DNA of 24,464 nucleotides from the NCBI GenBank assembly GCA_964430305.1, contig CAYSEX010000034.1, forward strand, positions 1 through 24,464, written 5' to 3'. A program made the position numbers and the translations under genes. This document shows, piece after piece, positions 7,383 through 15,265 of the stretch; within the stretch, counting starts at the first letter, position 1, and each line of letters begins with the position of its first letter. The notes below the pieces were generated by a model. It was not told the DNA's origin. It worked only from the letters and a program-made list of their open reading frames with translations, and did not search any database. Source of the stretch: CAIZGX01 sp964430305. GTDB lineage: Bacteria; Bacteroidota; Bacteroidia; Flavobacteriales_D; Sanyastnellaceae.

Positions 7383-10300
7383 TTATCTTAGAATAGTTAC
7401 ATGTCCCTCCCACTCAAGGGGTTCTTGTCCATTGTTTGTTTTTAGTCTGAGTTTCCAAGCGTAAACACCGTCTTGTGCATAGTATCCACCTCCTTTTACG
7501 TTTCCATTCCAACCCTCACTTGGATCTTTTGTGCTGAAAATAGCGTCTCCCCAACGATTGAAAATATCGAATTCATAGGTTAAAATAAGTGACTCACCTT
7601 TGATGCTGGGTTTAAAGTATTCATTGATATTATCACCTGTTGGTGTGAATGTGTTGGGAATGTATACCACCAGTTCATCTTGCACCGTAACTGTAGCGCA
7701 TTCGGTATCTGTGCATCCGGCTGCATTGGTCACAAGTAAGCAAACAAGGTACTCTCCGGCTTCTTCGTTTGGGAAAGTGAATACTGGAGACGCAGCAGTG
7801 AAGTTGTAAATATTCATGAACGTCCATAAGTAATCTGATGCACCAAGTGACAAGTCTATGAATTGCACCGTTGAATTGTTAACCGTAGGTTGAAGGGGTT
7901 CGAAAGTGAAAGAAGCTTCGGGTGGAGCAAGCGCACATACCATGTCAGTTATAGTTGCGGAATTAACGCATCCGTTTGCATCTTGGGTAGTGAGCATGAT
8001 GTCATAACAACCGGGAGAGTCAAAAGACGTAATGAGTGAACCGCAGTTATTTCCGCTTGGAACACCATTTACCCACCAGGTGCATCCGTTTCCAACGGGG
8101 ATACTTGTATTGGTGAAATTTACCACCAAAGGCGTACATCCAGAGGTAACATCGGAAGTGAAAGAGACATTTGGCAATGCATTTACAACAATATCTTGCG
8201 TATCGGTATCACCACAGTTTCCCGGAATGGTGTAGGTTATGGTTGTAGTTGTAACTCCGGCCACTGCAGGATCAAATAATCCTGATGGTGAAACACCATT
8301 TCCAGACCAGGTTCCACCTGGAGATGCAGCTACCAATTGAAAAGGAGTTCCGTTGACACAAAATTCTCCTGGATCGGTAATGGTTGCATCTGTTGGACCC
8401 GTAACTTGAATTGTGATATTATCAGAAAGAGCACATCCTGCTGGAAGATAGGAAATGGTTTCAGGTCCAATTCCTGCAAGGGCAGGATCAAAAATTCCAT
8501 TCGAAGTAACACCGTTACCGCTCCATGTTCCACCAACGGGAGTAGCAATTAATTGTACAGCTGGATCATTGATGCAAAGTGAATTTTGTGGTGTAATGGT
8601 TGGAATGGCAGGACCAACAAAAGGTGCTGAGGTGTATACAATTGGACAACCGTATTGATCTGATACAGTAAATGAAACTACGTCGCCATCCAATAGACCA
8701 CCAACCACCATGCTTCCACCGTTGGCGATTACATCAGTTACAAAAAATGCATTTGCAGGTGTAAGATTGGTTGCTGTTAAGTTGCTACCCAAAAGTTCAG
8801 CTGCCCCGCCTTGAAAAGAAACAGAGAGCGTTTGTGCTTGACAATCTTGCGTTTCAATTCCATTTGTTAATGCTGGTAGGTAGGTGTATACATAAGTTTG
8901 ACCTAGATCATAACAGTTACCTTCAAAATTCGTCACTGAATACCAACCGCCAGTAACATCATACATGGTAATAGGAACAAAATACACGGTGTTGTTGGTG
9001 AATGTTCCAGCTGGAAATGAAGATAAAATAGCGCCATTATTTAAATCAAGTAAATCGGCGCTAGAAACGGTACCTACCAAACATGGATCATTTTCAATAT
9101 CAGCACCGGCAGGAATGGTTGGTGGACATGAAAAGATCAACCACCATAGACCGGGGTTATATGGAGTATTTAAATCATTCACATTGGGTGGATAAATAAA
9201 ATCACCATTGGATGTAATGGCTAGATCATCATTCCAACACAAATAATTGTTTGTATTTGAATCACCGTTTTGATTCACCGTATATGTGCCTGTAGAGACG
9301 CTGCAACCGCATGGAGCGGGTGCTGTAAAGTCGATTGAATTACCACATGCTGGATCTGCAGTAAAATAGCAGTTAATTGTACAAGGTAATCCATCTGCTA
9401 CAATTCCTGGAATGGTATAATTCAGAGGAGAAACGAAAGGCGCATTGAAAGTAACTTGCTGACCGCCGCAGGTTTCTACAATGAGTTGACCGGAAGTAGG
9501 AGCGTTTGAAAATTGAATGGTACCAGTAATGTCATAACCTCCCGTTGTTCCATCGCAGGCGCTAATGTTCGCTTCAAAAAAATCTAAGTTGCAAGGTGTT
9601 GTATTGCATGGACCTGGTGCTGTGTAGTTAGCAGTGCCTGTGCACGTTGGGTCAGCTGTAAACGTTGCCGTAATTGAGCAAGGGCCACCGGCAGCAGTTA
9701 AGCCCGTGAATGAGTAGGGAATTGAATTTGCAAAGGGTGGATTCATGGTAATTGGGGTACCACCGCAAGAATTTGAAATGGTTAACGTACCGGTTGAAGG
9801 GGGATTGGTAACTGTAATTGTACCGTTTACGTTGTAGGATCCGGTTGCAGGATCGCAAGGACCTGGAGTAGCATTGATACCATTGAACGTGCATAAAATG
9901 GCACAGTTAGTCGCGCCAGTACCACCCGTTTGGGTTGCAATGATATTTGTTGGTTGGTCAGAATAATTGGTAATGAGAAACATGTACCATTGACCAACAA
10001 CGGCACCTGTGATATCTACGTATTCGGTAGCATCTATTAAATATGAACAGTCCTCAATTCCAGCAGTTTGATTGAAAATAGACGTACACATTTCGGCCTG
10101 TGTATTGAAGGGGCCCCAGAGGATAAAGTCTACATCGACCAAATTTGAATTGGTCAAGGTGATATTGATGTTTCCAGATTGTGAGATGTTCAGATAGTAC
10201 CACGCTGGATTTGGGGTGGTGAATAAGCAATCGTAGTTTGGGCCCGCCGGTGCATTGCCGTTTCCTGTCTCTGCGGGAAAAGTAACACCTGTAGAAGTAC

Positions 10301-10394
10301 AAAACGGGGCAGCTGAGAAGCAGTCTGATTGGGACCAGCCGGCATTCCATGAAAAGCAAAAAAGGATTATGATTAAGCAAGCAACATTTTTCAT
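7383..10394 (-). CDS. Exported T9SS surface protein with PKD-like domains and gliding-motility-type C-terminal sorting domain
   Basis: A 1003-residue secreted protein. A Sec signal peptide spans residues 1-22 (cleavage after WSQ). An N-terminal domain (about 23-165) carries the AWYYLNI and DFILWGPF motifs common in Bacteroidota surface proteins. Two roughly 95-residue repeats follow (about 168-263 and 270-365), each ending in FTADP and a TAP-PC segment. Two shorter repeats (about 600-665 and 666-737) share GGTWSGNGV and FDPA-AG. Two PKD-like domains lie at about 738-820 and 824-906. The last 94 residues (910-1003) match the gliding-motility-associated C-terminal domain (CHU_C/TIGR04131), with IPNTFTPTGD, FDIFNRWGD and DGVYAWKL; it directs type B sorting by T9SS. 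The start overlaps the upstream gene by 4 nt (ATGA). An adhesin or structural role is likely but unproven. Confidence 0.93.
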   Translation of the reverse strand: MKNVACLIIILFCFSWNAGWSQSDCFSAAPFCTSTGVTFPAETGNGNAPAGPNYDCLFTTPNPAWYYLNISQSGNINITLTNSNLVDVDFILWGPFNTQAEMCTSIFNQTAGIEDCSYLIDATEYVDITGAVVGQWYMFLITNYSDQPTNIIATQTGGTGATNCAILCTFNGINATPGPCDPATGSYNVNGTITVTNPPSTGTLTISNSCGGTPITMNPPFANSIPYSFTGLTAAGGPCSITATFTADPTCTGTANYTAPGPCNTTPCNLDFFEANISACDGTTGGYDITGTIQFSNAPTSGQLIVETCGGQQVTFNAPFVSPLNYTIPGIVADGLPCTINCYFTADPACGNSIDFTAPAPCGCSVSTGTYTVNQNGDSNTNNYLCWNDDLAITSNGDFIYPPNVNDLNTPYNPGLWWLIFSCPPTIPAGADIENDPCLVGTVSSADLLDLNNGAILSSFPAGTFTNNTVYFVPITMYDVTGGWYSVTNFEGNCYDLGQTYVYTYLPALTNGIETQDCQAQTLSVSFQGGAAELLGSNLTATNLTPANAFFVTDVIANGGSMVVGGLLDGDVVSFTVSDQYGCPIVYTSAPFVGPAIPTITPQNSLCINDPAVQLIATPVGGTWSGNGVTSNGIFDPALAGIGPETISYLPAGCALSDNITIQVTGPTDATITDPGEFCVNGTPFQLVAASPGGTWSGNGVSPSGLFDPAVAGVTTTTITYTIPGNCGDTDTQDIVVNALPNVSFTSDVTSGCTPLVVNFTNTSIPVGNGCTWWVNGVPSGNNCGSLITSFDSPGCYDIMLTTQDANGCVNSATITDMVCALAPPEASFTFEPLQPTVNNSTVQFIDLSLGASDYLWTFMNIYNFTAASPVFTFPNEEAGEYLVCLLVTNAAGCTDTECATVTVQDELVVYIPNTFTPTGDNINEYFKPSIKGESLILTYEFDIFNRWGDAIFSTKDPSEGWNGNVKGGGYYAQDGVYAWKLRLKTNNGQEPLEWEGHVTILR

Positions 10395-10783
10395 TTGTGT
10401 GCCTCCTTCAATTTAGCCTTGGTTCTTTTTTCTGCTTCTTTTAACTTTTTCCAAGTTCCATTCTTCTTCGAATTGATAAAAAGTTCTTTATTGGCTCTTA
10501 TTTCTTTCTTTTTTGCTTTGATGTGTTCGATTTGACTTTCAAGTTGATGGCGTTCATGTGTTCTCTGTTCTAAAAACCAAGGATCATTATATACAACAGG
10601 AAGACCGCCAACAATAATTTCCTCTGAGCTTGAATTTCTCTCATGTGCACCGTTTCCGTTGGAAACATTTGTATTGGTATCTGTGTTCTGTTTTGATTTT
10701 AAGTTGACAGCACCTACTTTAATTTGACCATGCATCAAATAACAAGTTACACTAAAAAATAAGGTAAATAAAATTCGAGTCAT
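10391..10783 (-). CDS. Small exported coiled-coil protein of unknown function
   Basis: A 130-residue protein with a probable signal peptide (MTRILFTLFFSVTCYLMHGQ, cleavage near residue 20). A low-complexity Asn/Ser/Thr-rich stretch follows (about 30-52), then a short region with VGGLPVVYNDPWFLEQR, and finally a strongly charged Lys/Glu-rich helix (about 72-130) likely to form a coiled coil. I do not recognise a family. Its stop overlaps the start of the T9SS surface-protein gene by 4 nt, which argues for cotranscription and translational coupling. A role as partner or accessory of the large exported protein is possible but rests only on gene order. Confidence 0.75.
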   Translation of the reverse strand: MTRILFTLFFSVTCYLMHGQIKVGAVNLKSKQNTDTNTNVSNGNGAHERNSSSEEIIVGGLPVVYNDPWFLEQRTHERHQLESQIEHIKAKKKEIRANKELFINSKKNGTWKKLKEAEKRTKAKLKEAHK

Positions 10784-10808
10784 ATTGGTTAATCGGTCAG
10801 GTGAAGAT

Positions 10809-10839
10809 AAAAAAAATGCGCCTATTAAAGACGCATTTT
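10809..10839 (-). terminator. Rho-independent terminator after the FKBP genes
   Basis: Read on the minus strand, an 11-bp stem (AAAATGCGTCT pairing with AGGCGCATTTT, with one G-U pair) closes a TTAAT loop and ends in a run of 8 T. It lies about 31 nt downstream of the stop codon at 10871. It separates the FKBP genes from the T9SS unit. Confidence 0.8.
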
Positions 10840-10870
10840 ATTATAAAAAGGCTGCATGAACTGCATTTTA

Positions 10871-11572
10871 TCAGTCCACTTTTTTTACCTCGAACAATTC
10901 AACTTCAAATATTAGCGTTGAATAAGCTGGAATTTTTCCTTGAGCTCGAGAGCCATATCCCAAATTTTGAGGAATATAAAATCTGTATTTCGCTCCTTCT
11001 TTCATGTATTGAAGGCCTTCTGTCCATCCTGTAATCACTTGATTTAATCCAAATTCGATGTCTTTGTTTCGTTCTACCGAACTATCGAAAACGGTTCCGT
11101 CAATCAATGTACCGTGGTAGTGAACGCGAACTTTGTCATTTCGATCAGGAGAAGCACCACTACCCTCTTTCATTATTTCGTATTGAAGACCTGATTCCGT
11201 GGTAATAACACCTGCCTTTGACTTGTTTTTCATCAAGAAATCTTCTCCAGACTTTCTTGCTTCCGCAGATTTTTTCGCTTGAATATTTTTAACTTCCGCG
11301 TTGATAAAGGCATTTGATTTCTCTTTATCCATGTTCATTTGTCCTGCTTGCGCATCTTTTATGCCTTGCATAACCAAATCATAGTTGATAATATCTAAAC
11401 CTGCTCCCTTGGCATTTTCATATGTCATGATACCGTAGGCATAAGCCAAACTATCATTGTGATTCATGAGAGAAACTGCTTTTTTAGAATCAGCCTTACC
11501 TTTGTTCTTTCTTTGACCAAAAGCAGGAGCAATAGCTAGTGTAAGTAATGTGAAAATGATAATTTTTTTCAT
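10871..11572 (-). CDS. Exported FKBP-type peptidyl-prolyl isomerase (third of tandem set)
   Basis: A 233-residue FkpA/Mip-like prolyl cis-trans isomerase. A signal peptide (MKKIIIFTLLTLAIAPAFGQ) is followed by a basic linker, an FKBP N-terminal dimerisation segment opening with NDSLAYAYG, a long charged helix, and a C-terminal FKBP catalytic domain (about the last 100 residues). FKBP12 pocket residues are conserved: Tyr in VHYHG, Phe-Asp in VFDSS, Val-Ile in QVITGW, Trp in GWTEG, Tyr in LGYGS and Phe in LIFEVEL. I start at the ATG at 11572 rather than an upstream alternative, because this places the signal peptide at the N-terminus. It lies 16 nt after the preceding FKBP gene. Expected role: folding of periplasmic or outer-membrane proteins. 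Confidence 0.93.
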   Translation of the reverse strand: MKKIIIFTLLTLAIAPAFGQRKNKGKADSKKAVSLMNHNDSLAYAYGIMTYENAKGAGLDIINYDLVMQGIKDAQAGQMNMDKEKSNAFINAEVKNIQAKKSAEARKSGEDFLMKNKSKAGVITTESGLQYEIMKEGSGASPDRNDKVRVHYHGTLIDGTVFDSSVERNKDIEFGLNQVITGWTEGLQYMKEGAKYRFYIPQNLGYGSRAQGKIPAYSTLIFEVELFEVKKVD

Positions 11573-11588
11573 ATGGTTATCTCGCAAA

Positions 11589-12365
11589 TTAATCTTCCAT
11601 AACTGGTACATCCCACTCAATAACGGGTTGCTCCGACCCTTTTTTAATTTCTAAAACTTCCATTTCAAAAATCAATGTTGAATATGGAGGAATAACTCCA
11701 ATACTTTCATCACCACCATAACCCAACATACTGGGAATGAATAAAGTGTATTTTCCACCTGCTTTCATTAATTGAAGACCTTCTGTCCATCCTGGAATAA
11801 CCATTCCTGGAGTTAATTCAATGGGTTCATTGCGATCATATGAATTATCGAAAACAGTACCATCTACTAGCATACCCTTGTAATGAACCTTAACGGTATC
11901 ATTTACACCAGCAGTAATTCCAATGCCTTCTTGATGAACAATGTATTGCAAACCGGTAGTAGTGGTTATTACGCCCATTTTTTTACCATTTTCCTCAAAC
12001 CACTTTGCCTCTTTAGCCATGGCTGCCTCTGCTTCTTTTTGCTTAGCTTCTTGCTTTATTGCATCGCGTTTTTGCATTTCAATTTGAATGTATTCATCAA
12101 CTAATTCATCTGAAATAACATGGATTTGATTGGCGTGATCTATTAAAGCCTGTCCAATTAAAACCTCATTCAAACCTTCAATTCCAGAGTTAGGAACTGT
12201 TTTCGCGATACTTAATCCTAAAGCATATGATAAACTATCATTCGCATTAGCTAAGACTACTTCAGATTTTTTTGGCTTCTTTTTCTTTTTCTTTTCAGTA
12301 CTTGAATTAAAAGCACTCGAAACGAAGCTGCATGCTACAAGCACGGCTACAAGGAATATTCTCAT
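11589..12365 (-). CDS. Exported FKBP-type peptidyl-prolyl isomerase (second of tandem set)
   Basis: A 258-residue FkpA/Mip-like isomerase. The N-terminus MRIFLVAVLVAC-SFVSS contains LVAC at residues 9-12, which fits a lipobox, so it may be a lipoprotein; cleavage later at SSA is the alternative. A very basic linker (EKKKKKKPKK, 24-33) follows, then an FKBP N-terminal segment starting NANDSLSYALG, an Ala/Glu/Lys-rich helix, and the catalytic domain with VHYKG, VFDNS, MVIPGWTEG, LGYGG and LIFEMEV, all pocket residues present. An acidic tail (EWDVPVMED) ends the protein. The in-frame TTG at 12389 was rejected in favour of the ATG at 12365. The opening NANDSLSY is shared with the pyrophosphatase-fused FKBP upstream, showing recent common ancestry. 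Confidence 0.93.
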   Translation of the reverse strand: MRIFLVAVLVACSFVSSAFNSSTEKKKKKKPKKSEVVLANANDSLSYALGLSIAKTVPNSGIEGLNEVLIGQALIDHANQIHVISDELVDEYIQIEMQKRDAIKQEAKQKEAEAAMAKEAKWFEENGKKMGVITTTTGLQYIVHQEGIGITAGVNDTVKVHYKGMLVDGTVFDNSYDRNEPIELTPGMVIPGWTEGLQLMKAGGKYTLFIPSMLGYGGDESIGVIPPYSTLIFEMEVLEIKKGSEQPVIEWDVPVMED

Positions 12366-12386
12366 TTTAAATTTTAATTTGTGTTG

Positions 12387-12393
12387 CAAGGTA
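12387..12393 (-). promoter_or_regulatory. Candidate -7 box for the stand-alone FKBP pair
   Basis: TACCTTG on the minus strand, 21 nt upstream of the ATG at 12365 and just downstream of the hppA-FKBP terminator, could restart transcription for the two free FKBP genes. It lacks one T of TAnnTTTG. Confidence 0.35.
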
Positions 12394-12407
12394 GCAAAGA
12401 TTCAAAC

Positions 12408-12435
12408 AAAAAAAAGTGGCCGAAGCCACCTTTTT
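12408..12435 (-). terminator. Rho-independent terminator with TTCG loop after the pyrophosphatase-FKBP fusion gene
   Basis: On the minus strand the stem GTGGC-TTCG-GCCAC is extended by a G-U pair and five A-U pairs, and is followed by 8 T. It begins 18 nt past the stop codon at 12454. The UUCG loop and long stem make this a strong candidate. Confidence 0.85.
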
Positions 12436-12453
12436 ATCGAAATAACATTCAAA

Positions 12454-13104
12454 TTATTTTTTAGTAACCTTGACCAATTCAATTTCAAAGACTAATGTTG
12501 AAAAAGCTGGAATACTTCCTTGGGCCATATCGCCATAAGCCAAAGCAGACGGGATAAATAATTTAATCTTACCGCCCTCTTTGATTAACTGCAGTCCTTC
12601 AGTAAATCCAGGAATTACTTTATTGAGCATGAATCCAACAGGTTTAGCAGTAGCAGTTCCGAATCCTTCAGAAGAGTCAAATACTTCACCACTGATTAAA
12701 GTCCCTTTGTAATGAATACTCACAGAGTCTGTAGCAGAAGCATTTATACCCGAACCTTCCGAGATGATTTGGTACTGTAACCCCGAATTGGTAGTTACTA
12801 CACCTGCTTGGTTCTTGTTGTTATTCAAAAAGTCTTGTTCTTTTTGCATCAAAGGTTTCATCTTTTCTGCTTCCTTCTTTTTCATGAACAAATCAATGAA
12901 ACGGTTGGCTTCTTGAAGTTCTTCTGGAGTAGCCGCAGTAGCATGTTCCATACCTGCAACAAACTTCTTGTGATTAATGGCAGAATCCAATTGCATATCA
13001 ACAAAATTGTTTCCGATCATTAAACCAATAGAATATGACAATGAATCATTCGCGTTTTCCAATTTAACTGGAGCAACACCTGCATTGTTTCCGTGTCCTT
13101 TTTC
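12454..13104 (-). other. FKBP module of the fusion protein (residues 705-920)
   Basis: This segment encodes a linker (EKGHGNNAGVAPVKLE), a FKBP N-terminal dimerisation segment, a Lys/Glu-rich helix and an FKBP catalytic domain. Pocket residues are Tyr in IHYKG, Phe-Asp in VFDSS, Val-Ile in KVIPG, Tyr in LAYGD and Phe in LVFEIEL. The Trp at the base of the pocket (FKBP12 W59) is Phe here (PGFTEG), whereas both neighbours keep Trp. The loop after VFDSS is about four residues longer than in the 233-residue paralogue. The module has no signal peptide of its own, unlike the two free paralogues. Confidence 0.9.
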
Positions 13105-15216
13105 AGAGATGTGAGGAGCAATAATCAAGGCTACAATTGACATTAATTTGATTAATATGTTCATGGATGGACCCGATGTGTCTTTGAACGGATCACCTAC
13201 TGTATCTCCGGTAACCGAGGCCTTGTGTGGTTCAGATTTTTTGTAGAACATCTCACCGTTAATTTCAACACCTTTTTCGAAAGACTTCTTCGCATTGTCC
13301 CAGGCACCACCTGCATTTGATTGGAACATCCCCATCAATACACCCGAAACCGTTACACCTGCAAGAAGGCCACCCAATACCTCAGGACCAAATAAGAATC
13401 CTACTACAATGGGAACAATTAAAGCAATGGCTCCTGGAGCAATCATTTCTCTGATAGATGCATTGGTAGAGATAGCCACACATTTTTCGTATTCTGGTTT
13501 GGCCTTGTATTCCATGATACCAGGAATTTCGCGGAACTGACGACGAACTTCGTTCACCATATCCATAGCAGCTCTTCCCACAGCAGCAATAGCTAAAGAA
13601 GAGAAGATGAAAGGAATCATTCCACCTACAAATAAACCAGCTAGAACGTCTGCCTTGTATATATCAATAGCATCAATACCTGCAATTCCTACAAATGCTG
13701 CAAAAAGCGCAAGAGATGTTAGAGCCGCAGATGCAATTGCAAATCCTTTTCCGGTTGCTGCTGTTGTATTACCAACGGCATCTAAGTTGTCTGTACGGTG
13801 ACGAACTTCTTCTGGAAGCTGACTCATTTCAGCAATACCACCTGCGTTATCCGCAATCGGACCAAATGCATCAATAGCCAATTGCATGGCTGTGGTTGCC
13901 ATCATACCTGCTGCAGCAATAGCCACTCCGTATAAACCTGCAAAAGCATACGATCCATAAATACCAGCGGCCAATACAAGAATTGGAAGAACAGTAGATT
14001 CCATACCTACAGACAAACCACCTATGATGTTGGTCGCGTGTCCAGTTGCAGATTGTTTAATGATTGAAAGTACCGGACGCTTACCCATTGCCGTGTAGTA
14101 CTCTGTAATGATACTCATCAAAGCACCTACTACCAACCCTACAACGATGGCGTAAAATACATCCATACGAGTAAATTCTTCACCACGGATTTCCATTTTC
14201 TCAGGTAACATCCAACCCACAATAAAGAAAGAAGCAATACCCGTAAGTATAATCGAAGACCAGTTACCTAGGTTTAAAGCACCTTGAACATTTCCGTTTT
14301 CATCTTTCACACGAACGAACAACATACCTATGATAGAAAATACGATTCCCAATCCAGCAATTAACATCGGCAATAAAATTGGAGCAATACCTCCGAAATT
14401 ATCTACCGATTTAATTTCTCTACCTAGAACCATTGTAGCCAATATTGTTGCTACATAAGATCCAAATAAATCTGCTCCCATTCCCGCAACGTCACCCACG
14501 TTATCACCTACGTTATCTGCTATGGTTGCAGGGTTGCGCACATCATCTTCTGGAATTCCAGCTTCAACTTTACCCACTAAGTCTGCTCCAACGTCTGCAG
14601 CCTTGGTATAGATACCACCACCCACACGAGCGAATAAAGCAATGGATTCAGCACCCAATGAAAATCCTGCAAGGACTTCCAAGGCCTTTGCCATTTGATC
14701 ACCATTTACATTTCCATCGGTTACGAACATCATGTAAAAAACAATGAACAATGATCCCAAACCAAGAACCGCTAAACCAGCCACACCTAGACCCATAACA
14801 GATCCACCAGTGAAACTTACCTTTAACGCCTGTGCTAAGCTTGTACGCGCTGCTTGAGTTGTACGAACGTTCGCTTTGGTAGCGATATTCATACCTATAT
14901 ATCCTGCGAATGCAGAGAAAACAGCACCAATTACAAACGCTACAGCTATAATTGGAGATGAATTTGCTCCTTCAATTGTACCACTATATGCTAACAAAGC
15001 CCCTGCAATGATTACGAAGTATGAAAGTATTTTCCACTCCGCTTTTAAGAACGCCATTGCTCCGCGGGCTATATAGCCGGCTAACTCTTGCATGTTTTCA
15101 TCACCAGCATCTTGCTTCGTTACCCAAGCAGATTTAATTGCCATGATTAAGATTCCCAATAATCCCAAGACAGGGATAGAATAGAGCACAATTTCGCCCC
15201 ACTGTGAATTGACCAT
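12454..15216 (-). CDS. hppA: K+-dependent membrane pyrophosphatase fused to a C-terminal FKBP prolyl isomerase
   Basis: A 920-residue fusion. Residues 1-704 form a complete membrane-bound pyrophosphatase, which couples PPi hydrolysis to ion export. Catalytic blocks are D208-VGADLVGK-V-E218, D234-NVGDNVGD-242, GGAWDNAKK (636-644) and HKASVTGDTVGDP (664-676). A486 and G489 in GNTTAATGK mark the K+-dependent class. TM6 has G252 (DLFGS) where Na+ pumps usually have Glu, while TM5 has E190 (GAES); this points to the Flavobacterium-type proton pumps (inference). The last helix (SMNILIKLMSIVALIIAP) leads without a stop into residues 705-920, an FkpA-like N-terminal segment (NANDSLSYSIG) plus FKBP domain. 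Typical homologues end near the last helix. Both termini of this fold are periplasmic, so the isomerase should face the periplasm. Confidence 0.93.
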   Translation of the reverse strand: MVNSQWGEIVLYSIPVLGLLGILIMAIKSAWVTKQDAGDENMQELAGYIARGAMAFLKAEWKILSYFVIIAGALLAYSGTIEGANSSPIIAVAFVIGAVFSAFAGYIGMNIATKANVRTTQAARTSLAQALKVSFTGGSVMGLGVAGLAVLGLGSLFIVFYMMFVTDGNVNGDQMAKALEVLAGFSLGAESIALFARVGGGIYTKAADVGADLVGKVEAGIPEDDVRNPATIADNVGDNVGDVAGMGADLFGSYVATILATMVLGREIKSVDNFGGIAPILLPMLIAGLGIVFSIIGMLFVRVKDENGNVQGALNLGNWSSIILTGIASFFIVGWMLPEKMEIRGEEFTRMDVFYAIVVGLVVGALMSIITEYYTAMGKRPVLSIIKQSATGHATNIIGGLSVGMESTVLPILVLAAGIYGSYAFAGLYGVAIAAAGMMATTAMQLAIDAFGPIADNAGGIAEMSQLPEEVRHRTDNLDAVGNTTAATGKGFAIASAALTSLALFAAFVGIAGIDAIDIYKADVLAGLFVGGMIPFIFSSLAIAAVGRAAMDMVNEVRRQFREIPGIMEYKAKPEYEKCVAISTNASIREMIAPGAIALIVPIVVGFLFGPEVLGGLLAGVTVSGVLMGMFQSNAGGAWDNAKKSFEKGVEINGEMFYKKSEPHKASVTGDTVGDPFKDTSGPSMNILIKLMSIVALIIAPHISEKGHGNNAGVAPVKLENANDSLSYSIGLMIGNNFVDMQLDSAINHKKFVAGMEHATAATPEELQEANRFIDLFMKKKEAEKMKPLMQKEQDFLNNNKNQAGVVTTNSGLQYQIISEGSGINASATDSVSIHYKGTLISGEVFDSSEGFGTATAKPVGFMLNKVIPGFTEGLQLIKEGGKIKLFIPSALAYGDMAQGSIPAFSTLVFEIELVKVTKK

Positions 15217-15244
15217 ATTTGTTTACTTTAAATTTTAACGGCTG

Positions 15245-15252
15245 CAAAAATA
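15245..15252 (-). promoter_or_regulatory. Candidate -7 box for the hppA-FKBP fusion gene
   Basis: TATTTTTG on the minus strand matches TAnnTTTG exactly, 28 nt upstream of the ATG at 15216. This would give a short ordinary leader. It lies in the 49-bp spacer after the CapA gene. Confidence 0.45.
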
Positions 15253-15265
15253 AGGATGAAAGACC

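Noticed and set aside
8216..8690. Repeated DNA in the surface-protein gene as a possible mobile or CRISPR-like repeat
   Set aside because: The repeats are in frame, diverged and explained by duplicated protein domains.
9652..9894. Second minus-strand frame inside the T9SS surface protein
   Set aside because: Out-of-frame shadow in repeated sequence; its composition (Tyr/Arg/Cys-rich) is not protein-like.
14445..14747. 100-codon plus-strand frame inside the pyrophosphatase gene
   Set aside because: It is antisense to conserved catalytic sequence (DNVGDNVGD region), has no family features and no promoter; a shadow frame.
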